Source: Planctomycetaceae bacterium
GTDB taxonomy: Bacteria; Planctomycetota; Planctomycetia; Planctomycetales; Planctomycetaceae
Assembly (NCBI GenBank): GCA_021732845.1
Contig: JAKFUF010000010.1
Span: forward strand, 1 to 64,000
Direction: 5' to 3'
Length of the DNA stretch: 64,000 nucleotides
Numbering within the stretch: the first letter of the stretch is position 1; every line of letters begins with the position of its first letter. Under the pieces are notes generated by a model. It made no database searches and was not told the DNA's origin. It was given only the letters and a program-made list of their open reading frames with translations. This document shows, piece by piece, positions 28,450 through 37,495 of the stretch. The position numbers and the translations under genes were made by a program.

Positions 28450-29712
28450 ATGCGAAACCTGCTCCGCTGGTGTGTGGTAGTTGTCGTGGCCAGTTGTTGT
28501 ACGCCGGCTGCCGCCGCAGACTTCTTCTTCAAGGATGGCGACCGGATCGTGATGATCGGCGACAGCATCACGGAACAGCATCTCTATTCGAACTATGTCG
28601 AGATGTGGACCGTGACCCGCTTCCCCGCCTGGAAGCTGACGTTTCGCAACGTCGGCATTGGCGGTGACCGTTCGGTCGGCGGCAATGCCCGCTTCGCGCG
28701 GGATGTGGTTTCCTACGAGCCGACGGCAATGACCGTCGACTTCGGCATGAACGACGGCAGCTATCGGGCCTTCGGCGAAGACACCTTCAAGCCATACATG
28801 GACGGATTGCAGGGGATGGCTAACCAGGCGGCCGCCGCCAAGATCCGTGTCGCGTGGGTCACGCCACAGCCACTGGATGACAGCGCGCCGGGCAAGACGG
28901 CCCTCACCGGCTACAACCAGACGTTGGAGAAATTCTCGGAGGGGGTGAAGACGATTGCCGACAAGAACGGCGGACTGTTCGTCGACCAGTTTCATCCGTA
29001 TTTGAGCGTCCTCGACGCGGCCCGCGCCAAGGGGTCGAATTATCAGCGGATCACCGCGGGCGACGCCGTCCATCCCGGCCCGCCGGGCCAGGCGCTGATG
29101 GCCGCCTCAATTCTGAAGGGGCTGAGCTTCCCGTCGCTCGTGTCGTCGGTGGAATTGGAAGCCACGGGCAAGGTGGTCGCCGCCACCAACTGCCAGGTGG
29201 AACAGGTCGTCGCCAAAGACGGTGGCCTGAGCTTCTCCCGCCTGGATGCCGCCCTGCCGTTCTTCCCCGCGGAAGCTTCCAGCATTCTGCCCTCCGCCCC
29301 GATTCTGGAGGAGTTGAATGACTACCGGCTAAAGGTCACGGGACTGGCTGCCGGGAAATACGAAGTCCAGATTGGCGGAACGAAGGTCGCTGAACTCACC
29401 TCGGAGCAACTGGCCGTTGGAGCCAACATCGCCGCCAGTGCCCTTGCGGCAGGTCCGATTGCCGAGCAGGTGAAGGCGGTCAAGACGGCGGTCGAGACCA
29501 AGAACCGCATCCATCACGATGCGATTTTCCGGGGCATCGTTTTGACGAATGTTCCAGACTGGGTGTACGAAATCATTCCCCGGCCGGAGCTGGAGAAAAA
29601 GCGGACCGCCATGATTCAGGAACGGCTGGCGAAGGTGGCCGCCCTGGATGGCGAAGTGGCCAAGGCCCTGGTGATGAAGGCCAATGCCTTCACCATCGTG
29701 CCGGTGAAGTGA
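28450..29712 (+). CDS. Secreted SGNH/GDSL hydrolase
   Basis: A 420-residue secreted hydrolase. A signal peptide (LLRWCVVVVVASCCTPAAAA) is followed by SGNH block I GDSITEQ, block II glycine in GIGGDRS, block III Asn in FGMNDGSY and block V as DAVHPGPPGQ (Asp and His). The SGNH domain covers about residues 25-240. The C-terminal ~180 residues are an extra domain of mixed beta and helical character. The family removes acyl or acetyl groups from carbohydrates or lipids; the substrate is not readable. Confidence 0.9.
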   Translation: MRNLLRWCVVVVVASCCTPAAAADFFFKDGDRIVMIGDSITEQHLYSNYVEMWTVTRFPAWKLTFRNVGIGGDRSVGGNARFARDVVSYEPTAMTVDFGMNDGSYRAFGEDTFKPYMDGLQGMANQAAAAKIRVAWVTPQPLDDSAPGKTALTGYNQTLEKFSEGVKTIADKNGGLFVDQFHPYLSVLDAARAKGSNYQRITAGDAVHPGPPGQALMAASILKGLSFPSLVSSVELEATGKVVAATNCQVEQVVAKDGGLSFSRLDAALPFFPAEASSILPSAPILEELNDYRLKVTGLAAGKYEVQIGGTKVAELTSEQLAVGANIAASALAAGPIAEQVKAVKTAVETKNRIHHDAIFRGIVLTNVPDWVYEIIPRPELEKKRTAMIQERLAKVAALDGEVAKALVMKANAFTIVPVK

Positions 29713-29835
29713 CCGAGCCGCGCCCATGGCTCGGAGTTTTTCGGTGCGGATCACCCAGCCTGCAAGCGTCCAATCCCGTCTTCTGATGATCATTGGCCGC
29801 CGCAGGTGGGGTATCGAACCAGAAGGCGGAACACG

Positions 29836-30062
29836 ATGTGGGATGAGATCTGGCGGACCATGCAATCAGAATTCTCCGACCTGCCCGATGCGGCAGGGGT
29901 GACCCGGCTCACGATGCGGCTGGTGCACATGCTGGTGGCGCTCGCGTCGGCCCCGTGCGGAGCACCGTCTTGGCAGTCGTGATTTTGACAACCGTCCCCA
30001 GAGGCCTGCGTCTGTTCGAAAGCCGTGAAAAGCCGGCCCCCGCTCCAGAGCAGGAGAATTAG
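29836..30062 (+). pseudogene. Decayed MgtC/SapB-family gene
   Basis: From the ATG at 29836 the frame reads MWDEIWRTMQSEFSDLPDAA, then GVTRLTMRLV, the N terminus typical of MgtC/SapB membrane proteins, but jumps at once to HMLVALASAP, which belongs about 30 residues later in the family, so an internal deletion is implied. After a frameshift, LAVVILTTVPRGLRLFESRE followed by a stop at 30060-30062 matches the end of the same domain. Most of the membrane core is missing. I recognise the family from memory of its N terminus; no alignment was run. Confidence 0.6.
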
Positions 30063-30120
30063 TAGCCCCGGATCAAGTCGATTTGAGCATGCGGGCGAAT
30101 GCAAAGGCAGGCGTGAGCGC

Positions 30121-30987
30121 ATGAACTGGCTCGTGTACCACATTGTCAGTGGAGACGCCTTCTTCACGGGCATTGCCCTGCTGATCATCGGTGCGGTGGC
30201 TTCCACCCGCACCCGGCCAGTCTTCGACCGGATCGCCGGCGTCAGCTTTTTGATTGGAGTCATCGCCGTCATCCTCTCGTCGACGGCGATTCCCTACTGG
30301 TTTTACGCCATCGCCACAGTGTCCACCCTGGTGTGGATCGCGTCACTTTACAAACGGCCCTGGCGCAGGTGGGCTCCGCATCTGACCGCAACCCTGTGGC
30401 TCGTTGCCGCGCTCCTCGAAATCCCCTTCCACTTCCTGCCATCGCTGTCTCCCATCAGCGATCGCCATGTGGCGATCCTCGGAGACTCGGTGACCGCGGG
30501 CATGGGTGCCGATGACCCCTCCGAAACCTGGCCCTCCCTCCTGGGCCGCACACATCACCTGCAGGTTCAGAATCTTTCGCACGTGGGCGAAACGGCGGCC
30601 TCCGCGTTGAAACGAGCAAAGTCTCGGCAGATTTCTGCGCCGATTGTCATCGTTGAGATAGGCGGCAACGACATTCTCGGCTCCACGTCCGCTGCCCAGT
30701 TCGCGCGCGACCTGGACGCGCTGCTCCAGCATCTCCAGGCACCCGGCCGGCAGGTCGTGATGTTTGAGCTGCCCTTGCCTCCGTTCTGCCACGAGTACGG
30801 ACGCGCTCAGCGGAGGCTGGCCGCCAAACACCATGTCCAGCTCATCCCCAAGCGGGTGTTCCTGTCAGTCCTCGCCAGCGGCGACGCGACGCTGGACTCC
30901 ATCCATCTTTCGCAATCCGGTCATCAATTGATGGCCGATTCCGTGTGGCGCATGCTGCGCCTAGCGTTGCATCGCAGCGGCGGGTGA
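30121..30987 (+). CDS. Membrane-anchored SGNH/GDSL hydrolase
   Basis: A 288-residue protein with three or four N-terminal hydrophobic segments (about residues 13-110), then an SGNH domain: AILGDSVTAGMG (block I), EIGGNDILG (block III) and DSIHLSQSGHQLMA (block V Asp/His). The ATG at 30121 is chosen because it is followed at once by the first membrane segment; the open frame upstream belongs to the MgtC remnant. Catalytic Ser, Asn, Asp and His are all present, so it should be active as an esterase at the membrane. The substrate is unknown. Confidence 0.85.
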   Translation: MNWLVYHIVSGDAFFTGIALLIIGAVASTRTRPVFDRIAGVSFLIGVIAVILSSTAIPYWFYAIATVSTLVWIASLYKRPWRRWAPHLTATLWLVAALLEIPFHFLPSLSPISDRHVAILGDSVTAGMGADDPSETWPSLLGRTHHLQVQNLSHVGETAASALKRAKSRQISAPIVIVEIGGNDILGSTSAAQFARDLDALLQHLQAPGRQVVMFELPLPPFCHEYGRAQRRLAAKHHVQLIPKRVFLSVLASGDATLDSIHLSQSGHQLMADSVWRMLRLALHRSGG

Positions 30988-31098
30988 CGCTGCAGATGAA
31001 TGAAATGCACACGCGCATCTATCTTTGATCGCAAATTGTCGCGTCCAGGAATACACTGGCCTGTAAGTGCCTTTTAGCCTTGATGGACGGGAATACCA

Positions 31099-32823
31099 AT
31101 GGGCGACCAAGACGAGACCATTCACTATCCGCAATCCATCGGTGATGAGTCGCGAGCCCCTCCGTCGGCATCCGACACCAATTTGCGCTTGCGTGGCTTC
31201 GGCGATTACGAGTTGCTCAGTGAGATCGCCCGCGGCGGGATGGGAGTGGTTTATAAGGCCCGGCAAGTCAGCCTTAACCGGCTCGTTGCTCTCAAGATGA
31301 TCCTGGCTGGAGAATTGGCCTCACTTGATGAAGTTCGGCGATTTCACACGGAGGCTGAAGCTGCAGCCCTGCTTGATCATCCGGGAATAGTCCCAATTTT
31401 TGAGATCGGTCAATACGAAGACCAACACTTCTTCTCAATGGCCTTTGTTGAAGGTGAAAGTCTGGCGAAGCGGGTGATGAAGGGTCCCCTGCCATCACGA
31501 GAAGCGGCCGAAATCATGATCGAGGTGTCGCAGGCCGTGAATTACGCCCATGTCAAAGGTGTCATTCACCGCGACTTGAAACCGGGCAACATCCTGTTGG
31601 ATAGAAATGGGAGACCCCGTGTGACGGACTTCGGAGTCGCGAAGCTCACGCGGTGCGGCTCAGATGTGACTGGGACCGGGCAGATTCTGGGGACCCCGAG
31701 TTACATGCCGCCCGAACAGGCTGCCGGTAAAACCGACCAGATCGGTCCGCTCGCGGATGTTTATTCATTGGGTGCGCTCCTGTACTGCCTGCTTATAGGA
31801 AGGCCACCCTTTCAGGCGTCCAACGCTCTGGACACGTTGCTGCAAGTTATTGAACAGGAGCCGGTGGCGTTGCGCAAGTTGAATCGAGACGTGCCTCTCG
31901 ATTTGGAGATTATAACCCTTAAATGCCTTGAGAAAAATCCCGCCAGTCGCTATCGATCGGCAGGCGACGTGGCCGCCGATTTACAGCGGTTTCTCGACGA
32001 TGAGCCGATCCTTGCCCGTCACCTCGGGGTCGTAGGGCGTCTCCGACGTTGGAGCAGGCAGAAACCCCTCGCGAGTGGTTGCCTGATCAGTGCGGGTGGG
32101 CTGATTGGATTTTCTGCGGGGATCGCTTGCTTCGTCGGCGCTGTCATCTCCCTCGGTTTTTTCTCCATCGACACTGTCGGCTGGGCAATGAAGCCGCCCA
32201 ATTTGGCATTCTCCCTGCCACCAAGTGGGGGACAGACGCCGTTGATTCGACTGGAACCCGGAACGCTTAACCGAGTGGTATTGCACATGCAAATTCGATC
32301 GACATCCTTTGAGATGGACGGTTCCGACCCCTTCACACCTGATGAGGGCCTGAATGGTGCAAGCGACGACGCGGGCGAGAACTCCGGCAAACAAGCAAAT
32401 CCAACTCAAGGACAATCACGGGGACAATTCAATTTCCCGGTCAAATACTCGATTTTCGACGCGGCGGGGGAGACACTCGATCAGGCGTCCACTGTTGCCG
32501 ACTGGAGCGGCCTTCAGTTGTCCCAGATTTTGTCAGTCGACAAGGATTTCACAACGGTCATTACCCACATGGAACTCTGCAAACTGCGCTCTCCAACCTC
32601 GGGACAGGTGCAGGTGCGGGTCGCAGTCGCCCCTGACGAGATCTTCTACGCACAGGCTCAAAGGCTGGAATTGCGGATCTATGAAAGAATTCCCGACGGT
32701 GCAAGGTTCGGACTGCTGGGGGGGGCATTGTTTTTGGTCAGTCCGTTTGTTCTCCTGGCCGGACTCGTGTTGCTCCTTTACGGGCCATTTCTGATCATTA
32801 TGCGGACGATCAAGCGGAAGTAA
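31099..32823 (+). CDS. Membrane Ser/Thr protein kinase
   Basis: A 574-residue Hanks-type kinase. The kinase domain spans about residues 37-300: ARGGMGVVYKA, VALK, HRDLKPGN, DFG (VTDFGVAKL) and MPPEQ in place of SPEQ. A hydrophobic segment near 330-360 leads to an outer domain of about 170 residues, and a second hydrophobic segment lies at the very C terminus (about 540-568). So a loop between two membrane segments is exposed outside the cytoplasm. The ATG at 31099 is chosen; nothing upstream resembles the family. No dedicated partner gene is adjacent. Confidence 0.9.
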   Translation: MGDQDETIHYPQSIGDESRAPPSASDTNLRLRGFGDYELLSEIARGGMGVVYKARQVSLNRLVALKMILAGELASLDEVRRFHTEAEAAALLDHPGIVPIFEIGQYEDQHFFSMAFVEGESLAKRVMKGPLPSREAAEIMIEVSQAVNYAHVKGVIHRDLKPGNILLDRNGRPRVTDFGVAKLTRCGSDVTGTGQILGTPSYMPPEQAAGKTDQIGPLADVYSLGALLYCLLIGRPPFQASNALDTLLQVIEQEPVALRKLNRDVPLDLEIITLKCLEKNPASRYRSAGDVAADLQRFLDDEPILARHLGVVGRLRRWSRQKPLASGCLISAGGLIGFSAGIACFVGAVISLGFFSIDTVGWAMKPPNLAFSLPPSGGQTPLIRLEPGTLNRVVLHMQIRSTSFEMDGSDPFTPDEGLNGASDDAGENSGKQANPTQGQSRGQFNFPVKYSIFDAAGETLDQASTVADWSGLQLSQILSVDKDFTTVITHMELCKLRSPTSGQVQVRVAVAPDEIFYAQAQRLELRIYERIPDGARFGLLGGALFLVSPFVLLAGLVLLLYGPFLIIMRTIKRK

Positions 32824-32886
32824 GGATCGCGGCAACACCAACTGTCCCTTTATGGTATCATTTTTCAGGATTGGTTGTGGTTGGCG

Positions 32887-33133
32887 ATGACTGCTTCTGA
32901 AACACGAAAGCCATCCCCTGACTCCTCTTTATCCTTTGAGGCGCGGATGCGGAGTCTCTATGAGTTGCTGTCGGAAAAGGACCGGCGGCGTTTTGCCGCG
33001 TTTGAGGCGGAACGGCTGGGCCACGGCGGCATTGAATACATCTCCAATATCATTCGCGATTGCCCGAATTCCTGCGGATGAGGCCTTTTACACTTGGCAG
33101 ATGGTCGCGTGCGGCCTGATCTCGATCCCGTAG
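32887..33133 (+). pseudogene. N-terminal remnant of an ISAzo13-type transposase
   Basis: The frame from the ATG at 32887 gives MRSLYELLSEKDRRRFAAFE, then ERLGHGGIEYISNII, the conserved N terminus of ISAzo13-family (Rhodopirellula-type) transposases. It stops after about 64 residues; in another frame LADGRVR follows, which resembles the LxxGRVRxPGGGRK segment that should come next. The DDE catalytic part is absent, so this is a dead fragment. No terminal inverted repeats or target duplication were seen. Confidence 0.6.
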
Positions 33134-33227
33134 CTTAGACCATCACCAAGTTCTGGGTCCAGACACCTCAAATCGGCTACAATTCACGTCCCGATCTGGA
33201 TTTGAACTGTTCCGAGAGACTTGAGGC

Positions 33228-34985
33228 ATGTCGCAGTGCACCGAGCGCGTCGACCACAATCCGCTCGATTCCTGGGCGACAACCTGGCTCCTCGCGGTGA
33301 GCCTCCTCATCGGCCTGGTGCTTGTGGGGGAGACCCACACGCGGGGCATCGACCCGGATGAATTGGAACACCTGCACGCCTCGTACATGGTGTGGACGGG
33401 GGCTGTTCCCTACCGCGATTTTTTTGAGCATCACACCCCGGCGCTGTACTATGCCGCGCAGCCGCTGTTCTGGGTGTGCGGTGCCGAAATCAAGGTGCTG
33501 TGGCTCGCCCGACTGATCATGATCGCCTGCGGCATGGGCACCTTGTGTCTCACGTTGCGGCTGGCAGCGTGCCTGCTGGCACCCCGTCACGATCCTCGCG
33601 CCATCCTTAGCCAATCGTCTCGTGCCGAGTGCTTGAGTCGCGGGTCAGCCCATCGGGCGGCACGGCTGGTCCCGTGGATGGCGGTTGCCCTGCTGGCCTG
33701 GTCCTCGATCTTTCATCTCAAGACCCTCGAATTCCGGCCTGATGGCCCGGCCACACTGCTGCTCATGGCAGCGGCCCTGCAGGTGGTCGCGCTCCGCGAA
33801 GCGCCCCAGAAAACCTGGCGCGTTCTGCTGGCGGGATGTCTGGCGGGGTTAGCCACGCTGTTCACGCAGAAGAGCATTGTTCCCGCAGCGGGGATGGTGC
33901 TGTGGATGCTGACCGACAGTCTTGAGAGCCGCCGGGAGCATCTGCTGAAACAGATCTTCCTGTTTGCCGTCGGCGGAGCCGTGCCGTGGTTGCTGACGAT
34001 CGCCGCGTTTGCCACATGGGGAGCGGCGGATGACCTCTTGCATTCGACGGTGTACCGGTTGTGGGCCTGGCCGCTGCGCAGCCACAAGTGGTCGCACCTG
34101 CGGCCGACACTCGCCGCGGATCTAACCATCTGGGCGGCGGCGCTGCTGGAGATCCTCTGTCTCCCGGTGGCTCTGGTCCAGTCCTTCTTCCAGCGTGACA
34201 AATCGTCTGGCCGCAGACCTCCCTTCGGCTGGGTCGGCCCCGTGGTCGCGACCGCTTGGTGCATCTTTTCACTGGTCTGGGTCAAAGCGGCGTATGCACA
34301 ATTCTATCTGCTCTGGTTTCCGTGGCTCGCGATTCTCGCCGCCCGCCGCCTGATGCAGATCGTCGAATGTGCCTCTGTCCGGTGGCTGCTGGTGTGGGTC
34401 GCCCCGGCGGCGCTCGTGCTGGCGATGCTTCAAGAGCAACTGTGGCTGCGCGCCGAACTTCTCGGCGAGGACGGTGCCCTGCCGTGGCTCTCGCAGACCA
34501 TGCGCCCCGCCACCTACCCGGTCGCCTGGGCCTTCCTGCTGCTGTTTGCGGGCGCGGTGTTCGCCGCCAGCCAGGGCCGGCGCGGCGCCGCGGTGACCTG
34601 CCTGTCACTCTTGGGAATGGTCTACAGCCTGTTCCGCTTCGCCGATGCCTATGCCTGGCCGAATGACCTGCAGGTGGAAACGATGCATGCGATCCAGACA
34701 TCGGTCAAGGCAAATGGCCGGGTCCTCGACGGCTTCACCGGCCTGGGTGCCCTGCGCCAACACTCGCTCTACTGGTGGTGGATCAATGACTACTCGTGGC
34801 AGATGATGTCCGAAGCGGAGCGCACCGGAATTCTGGAAACCCTCAAAAAGCTGCCCCCGGAGGCGGTCCTGTACGACGCCGAACTCCGGCGACTTCCCGA
34901 GCCCGTCAAGGACTGGATTGAATCCCACTATCGGCCCACGGGTATGGGGGCGCTGTGGCTGCCCAACGAAGAATTCGCGGAGTGA
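33228..34985 (+). CDS. GT-C family (GT39-like) membrane glycosyltransferase
   Basis: A 585-residue polytopic membrane protein with about 11 hydrophobic segments. The first loop holds TRGIDPDELEHLHASYM, an Asp/Glu-containing motif in the position of the GT-C catalytic acidic motif. GT-C enzymes transfer sugars from polyprenyl-phosphate donors outside the membrane. The C-terminal ~80 residues are a soluble segment. The ATG at 33228 has TTGAGGC directly upstream. Neither donor nor acceptor can be read; no partner flippase or synthase is adjacent. Confidence 0.82.
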   Translation: MSQCTERVDHNPLDSWATTWLLAVSLLIGLVLVGETHTRGIDPDELEHLHASYMVWTGAVPYRDFFEHHTPALYYAAQPLFWVCGAEIKVLWLARLIMIACGMGTLCLTLRLAACLLAPRHDPRAILSQSSRAECLSRGSAHRAARLVPWMAVALLAWSSIFHLKTLEFRPDGPATLLLMAAALQVVALREAPQKTWRVLLAGCLAGLATLFTQKSIVPAAGMVLWMLTDSLESRREHLLKQIFLFAVGGAVPWLLTIAAFATWGAADDLLHSTVYRLWAWPLRSHKWSHLRPTLAADLTIWAAALLEILCLPVALVQSFFQRDKSSGRRPPFGWVGPVVATAWCIFSLVWVKAAYAQFYLLWFPWLAILAARRLMQIVECASVRWLLVWVAPAALVLAMLQEQLWLRAELLGEDGALPWLSQTMRPATYPVAWAFLLLFAGAVFAASQGRRGAAVTCLSLLGMVYSLFRFADAYAWPNDLQVETMHAIQTSVKANGRVLDGFTGLGALRQHSLYWWWINDYSWQMMSEAERTGILETLKKLPPEAVLYDAELRRLPEPVKDWIESHYRPTGMGALWLPNEEFAE

Positions 34986-35049
34986 CTAACTGTGACATTT
35001 AGGACCGCGGCAAGAATAACTGTCGATTTTTGACGAGCCGCACAGCCAA

Positions 35050-35155
35050 TGAGCCGGAGGGCCTTAGCCGGCCTTAGCCCCCGGTTGGAGGATGATCGGA
35101 AGACGCCAACGCCACGAACCGGACGCTAACGCGCGCTAACGCGTGCCGGCTGATG
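35050..35155. repeat. Intergenic repeat, second copy of the GAGCCGGAGG/CCGGCTGAT element
   Basis: It begins GAGCCGGAGGGCCTTAGCC and ends GCGTGCCGGCTGAT with an internal CGGACGCTAACGCG; the ends are imperfect reverse complements. It is the same family as 6271-6369, with small internal duplications (GGCCTTAGCC and GCGCTAACGC repeated). Confidence 0.85.
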
Positions 35156-35218
35156 AATCTGCCCTCAATCGGCGTCCATCCCAAGCAACTTCACCATGTT
35201 ATTGTTGCCGCGATCCTT

Positions 35219-35370
35219 AAGTCGATATCCAGCAGCGAACGCCGTCAGGACAACCAATGAAGTTGTTGGTCAAGTCGTCCGGCGTGGCAAAGCGGTCCAG
35301 AAATCGCATGGTCATAATATGAACCACGAATCTTACGACTTTCACGAGTCATCAAACGGCATGGGATCGA
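35219..35370. repeat. 150-bp direct repeat, copy 1 (copy 2 at 40613-40773)
   Basis: Shared words in the same order are TCCAGCAG, GAACGCCGT, TTGTTGGTC, AACCACGAAT and GGCATGGGATCG, with about three quarters identity overall and short indels. It ends 6 bases before the next start codon. Together with the preceding repeat it fills 34986-35376, which holds no other gene. Confidence 0.8.
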
Positions 35371-35376
35371 GCGTCT

Positions 35377-36069
35377 ATGAAACAAACACGCACCCGTTTT
35401 GAACGCTGGTTGGAAGGTTCCCTGACGAAGCGGTCGGCGGAACTCGAAAAACTGCTGTTCGCCGCGATCGATGCCTATGACATCATTCTGGATGAGAATC
35501 GGCTGGATGCCGCATTGCTGGCTCCGATTGTGGAGGCGGCCTGCGACTCGCACGCGCTGCTTTATGAGAACGTGCCACGATTCCTGGGGAAGCTGACCGC
35601 CGAGTCCCCTCTGGCCCGGGAGAGTGTTGAAAGAATGGCTGTGGACTCGAAGAGCCACGTGCGGTTCAACGCAATTCTGTGCTTGAGGAAAGAGACGCCC
35701 CCGGATTTCACCTTGCGTCTGCTTCAACAGGGGCTTCGCGACAAAAGCAGCAGAGTTCGGACAAAAGCTGCCGATTGGGCTGGACGCTTGCTTGTCGCTG
35801 AGTTGGTGCCGGATTTGGAGGCCGCATTCGCCAAGGAGAAGCACGAAACGACAAAAGGAACGCTTGAGTTTGAATTGCGGCTGCTCCGCGACGGGTACAT
35901 CTTGGAACCGGATGAGGACGATGACGACCATTTCAGTATCACGGTTCGTATCCCCAACGGAACCCGAGGTGGCTGGGTTTCACGATCGGAATTGGACCAG
36001 CGCGGCATCCAGGCCATTGTGGCTGAACTGACGTTGGAAAGATTCTGTCATCACAGCGAGATGTACTGA
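35377..36069 (+). CDS. HEAT-repeat-like protein, unknown function
   Basis: A 230-residue protein that I cannot assign. From about residue 40 to 180 it consists of short alpha-helical pairs with HEAT-like spacing (SKSHVRFNAILCL, KSSRVRTKAADWAG). The C terminus carries an acidic patch (EPDEDDDD) and a segment rich in beta propensity. It is followed 22 bp later by the second orphan gene on the same strand. The codon bias is less GC-rich than that of its neighbours, and repeats lie on both sides, so it may be recently acquired. No catalytic motif is seen. Confidence 0.7.
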   Translation: MKQTRTRFERWLEGSLTKRSAELEKLLFAAIDAYDIILDENRLDAALLAPIVEAACDSHALLYENVPRFLGKLTAESPLARESVERMAVDSKSHVRFNAILCLRKETPPDFTLRLLQQGLRDKSSRVRTKAADWAGRLLVAELVPDLEAAFAKEKHETTKGTLEFELRLLRDGYILEPDEDDDDHFSITVRIPNGTRGGWVSRSELDQRGIQAIVAELTLERFCHHSEMY

Positions 36070-36097
36070 AATTCTTTAGGGAGGAGGTTCGGTGAAA

Positions 36098-36796
36098 ATG
36101 CCCAAGCACAGGTTGATTGCTTTTCACCCAGCGGGAACTCCGGATAGCGACTATGGTCGTATTCGCACTAATGGCATGTGGTATCAGGAATGGCAGGGAG
36201 GCTACCACGACATCTTGAAGCGAGGGTATCCGCGACCAAAGCACAAGACGACGATTCTCGCCGAGCTTCATTCACCAATAACTCCAGACTTCCTGCACGG
36301 CGGTGCAGTCGATGTGCCATTTCTGGTCTCGTCACGCGTCAAGCAAATCATCCGCCAAGAGAAGTTGACGGGAATACGCTTCAGCCGCGTGGAGATTGCA
36401 AAGGTCGCAACAAAGGGCAAACGCCACCGGCAGCAGACTCGGGGGGAGCCCGAAGATCAGATTCTCAAGGCCAAGGACCAGGCATCTGCAGTCGCGCCCC
36501 CATCACTGCACGCGGTCTATGTGACGGGGCGGTTCGACATCGTTCCCGAATTCCCCTCGGGCCGCTGCCCGGACTCCTATGTGACGCCCTACGATTTGCC
36601 AACCTCCGGCACCATGCCCGATCTCTGGTGCCCGACCATTCAGGGTCGAACTTTTGCCGCGTGGTTCTACTGCTCTCAACGGTTCCGTGACGTGATCACG
36701 AAGCATGCGTTTTCCAACATTGAATTCGAATCGTTTGAGGAACAAATGGCCAGATTTAGAGGCGATTTGCGACGTTACGAACAGGAGAAAAACTGA
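36098..36796 (+). CDS. Immunity-protein-like orphan (Imm11/double-CXXCG-like pattern)
   Basis: A 232-residue protein. Two segments, VSSRVKQIIRQEKLTGIRF and CSQRFRDVITKHAFSNIEF, share the pattern S-x-R-hydrophobic...L/F-x-x-I-x-F found in Imm11-like and double-CXXCG proteins, where it recurs near the C terminus. Two cysteines in the last third are not paired as CxxC, so I do not claim the family. A GGAGGAGG ribosome site ends at 36087; it allows either the GTG at 36092 or the ATG at 36098, and the ATG is chosen. It probably forms an operon with the HEAT-like gene. No toxin gene lies nearby. Confidence 0.6.
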   Translation: MPKHRLIAFHPAGTPDSDYGRIRTNGMWYQEWQGGYHDILKRGYPRPKHKTTILAELHSPITPDFLHGGAVDVPFLVSSRVKQIIRQEKLTGIRFSRVEIAKVATKGKRHRQQTRGEPEDQILKAKDQASAVAPPSLHAVYVTGRFDIVPEFPSGRCPDSYVTPYDLPTSGTMPDLWCPTIQGRTFAAWFYCSQRFRDVITKHAFSNIEFESFEEQMARFRGDLRRYEQEKN

Positions 36797-36820
36797 TCAG
36801 CTGCGAAACCAACGCCAGCG

Positions 36821-36880
36821 GCGTAGTGCATAGGCCCGTTGACCACCGAGGTGAACTCGGTGGGGTTTGGAGGCTCGACT
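36821..36880. repeat. Intergenic CCACCGAG hairpin repeat
   Basis: CCACCGAG (36843-36850) pairs perfectly with CTCGGTGG (36856-36863) over a 5-base loop. The flanking words GCGTAGTGCATAGGCCCG and GGTTTGGAGGCTCG recur, inverted and rearranged, at 59097-59200. Confidence 0.8.
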
Positions 36881-36897
36881 TGGCGGGCCGCAAGGGC

Positions 36898-37293
36898 CTA
36901 TCCCTTGTTGGCGAGGGCCGCCATTCGTTCGGCGATCATATGGTTGAAGGCTTCGTTCGCCGGGCGGATTTCAAACGGCCCCATTTTGACGCCAGGGTGT
37001 TTCGACATCAGCGCGATGGCGTGGTTCAGGTCGCGCGCTTCCAACAGAAGAATGCCGCCGAGCGTTTCCTTGGTCTCGGCATATGGACCATCGGTGACTT
37101 CGACCTCGCCCTCCTTGAACCGCAGCGTGACCGCATTGCGGGCGGAATCGAGCGCTTCTCCTCCGATAAAATGACCGCCCCGTCGAAGCTCATCGTCGTA
37201 CGCCAGGCACTCTTCCACCATTCTCTGCCCTTCTTCCGGCGGAAGCTGAGCAAACTTTGACTCGTCGTAGAACCCCATGCATACGTATTTCAT
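36898..37293 (-). CDS. YCII/DGPF-domain protein
   Basis: A 131-residue YCII-related (DGPF) protein. [13 protein letters not shown] opens the ferredoxin-like fold, and [14 protein letters not shown] carries the diagnostic DGPF-type motif (here DGPY). The ATG at 37293 is used because MKY is the typical family start. ECF42 sigma factors are typically encoded beside such proteins, and here an ECF42-like sigma gene lies upstream on the same strand. The activity of DGPF proteins is not known. A 78-base hairpin element sits between the two genes. Confidence 0.9.
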   Translation of the reverse strand: MKYVCMGFYDESKFAQLPPEEGQRMVEECLAYDDELRRGGHFIGGEALDSARNAVTLRFKEGEVEVTDGPYAETKETLGGILLLEARDLNHAIALMSKHPGVKMGPFEIRPANEAFNHMIAERMAALANKG

Positions 37294-37314
37294 CTGCTTC
37301 GCCCTTGTCTGACT

Positions 37315-37392
37315 GCATGATTCCAGCACACCTATCGTGGATCTGTTCGCTGGCGCTCCTTCAGATCCACTGGCGGTGTCCTGGAATCATGC
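37315..37392. repeat. 78-bp three-stem palindrome between sigma factor and YCII gene
   Basis: GCATGATTCCAG (37315-37326) pairs with CTGGAATCATGC (37381-37392); ACACC (37328-37332) with GGTGT (37375-37379); GTGGATCTG (37337-37345) with CAGATCCAC (37362-37370). All three stems are perfect, separated by small mismatched loops, with a 16-base terminal loop. It begins 22 bases upstream of the YCII start on the minus strand. It may be a repeat element, an attenuator, or both. Confidence 0.9.
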
Positions 37393-37495
37393 GGGATAGT
37401 TGCGCCGGCATCGACCAGTGCCGGCCCCTTTTCCAATAGTCGAATGTGACCCAGCGCAAATCGACATGGCTGCCCCAATTTTCCAAAAAGCAAAC

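Noticed and set aside
29790-30272. 160-residue minus-strand frame
   Set aside because: It covers the decayed MgtC gene and the start of the SGNH gene on the opposite strand and has no recognisable features.
37392-37440. Possible intrinsic terminator (GCCGGCA/TGCCGGC stem with CCCCTTTT) on the plus strand
   Set aside because: No plus-strand gene ends upstream; it lies between two minus-strand genes and has no T run in that direction.
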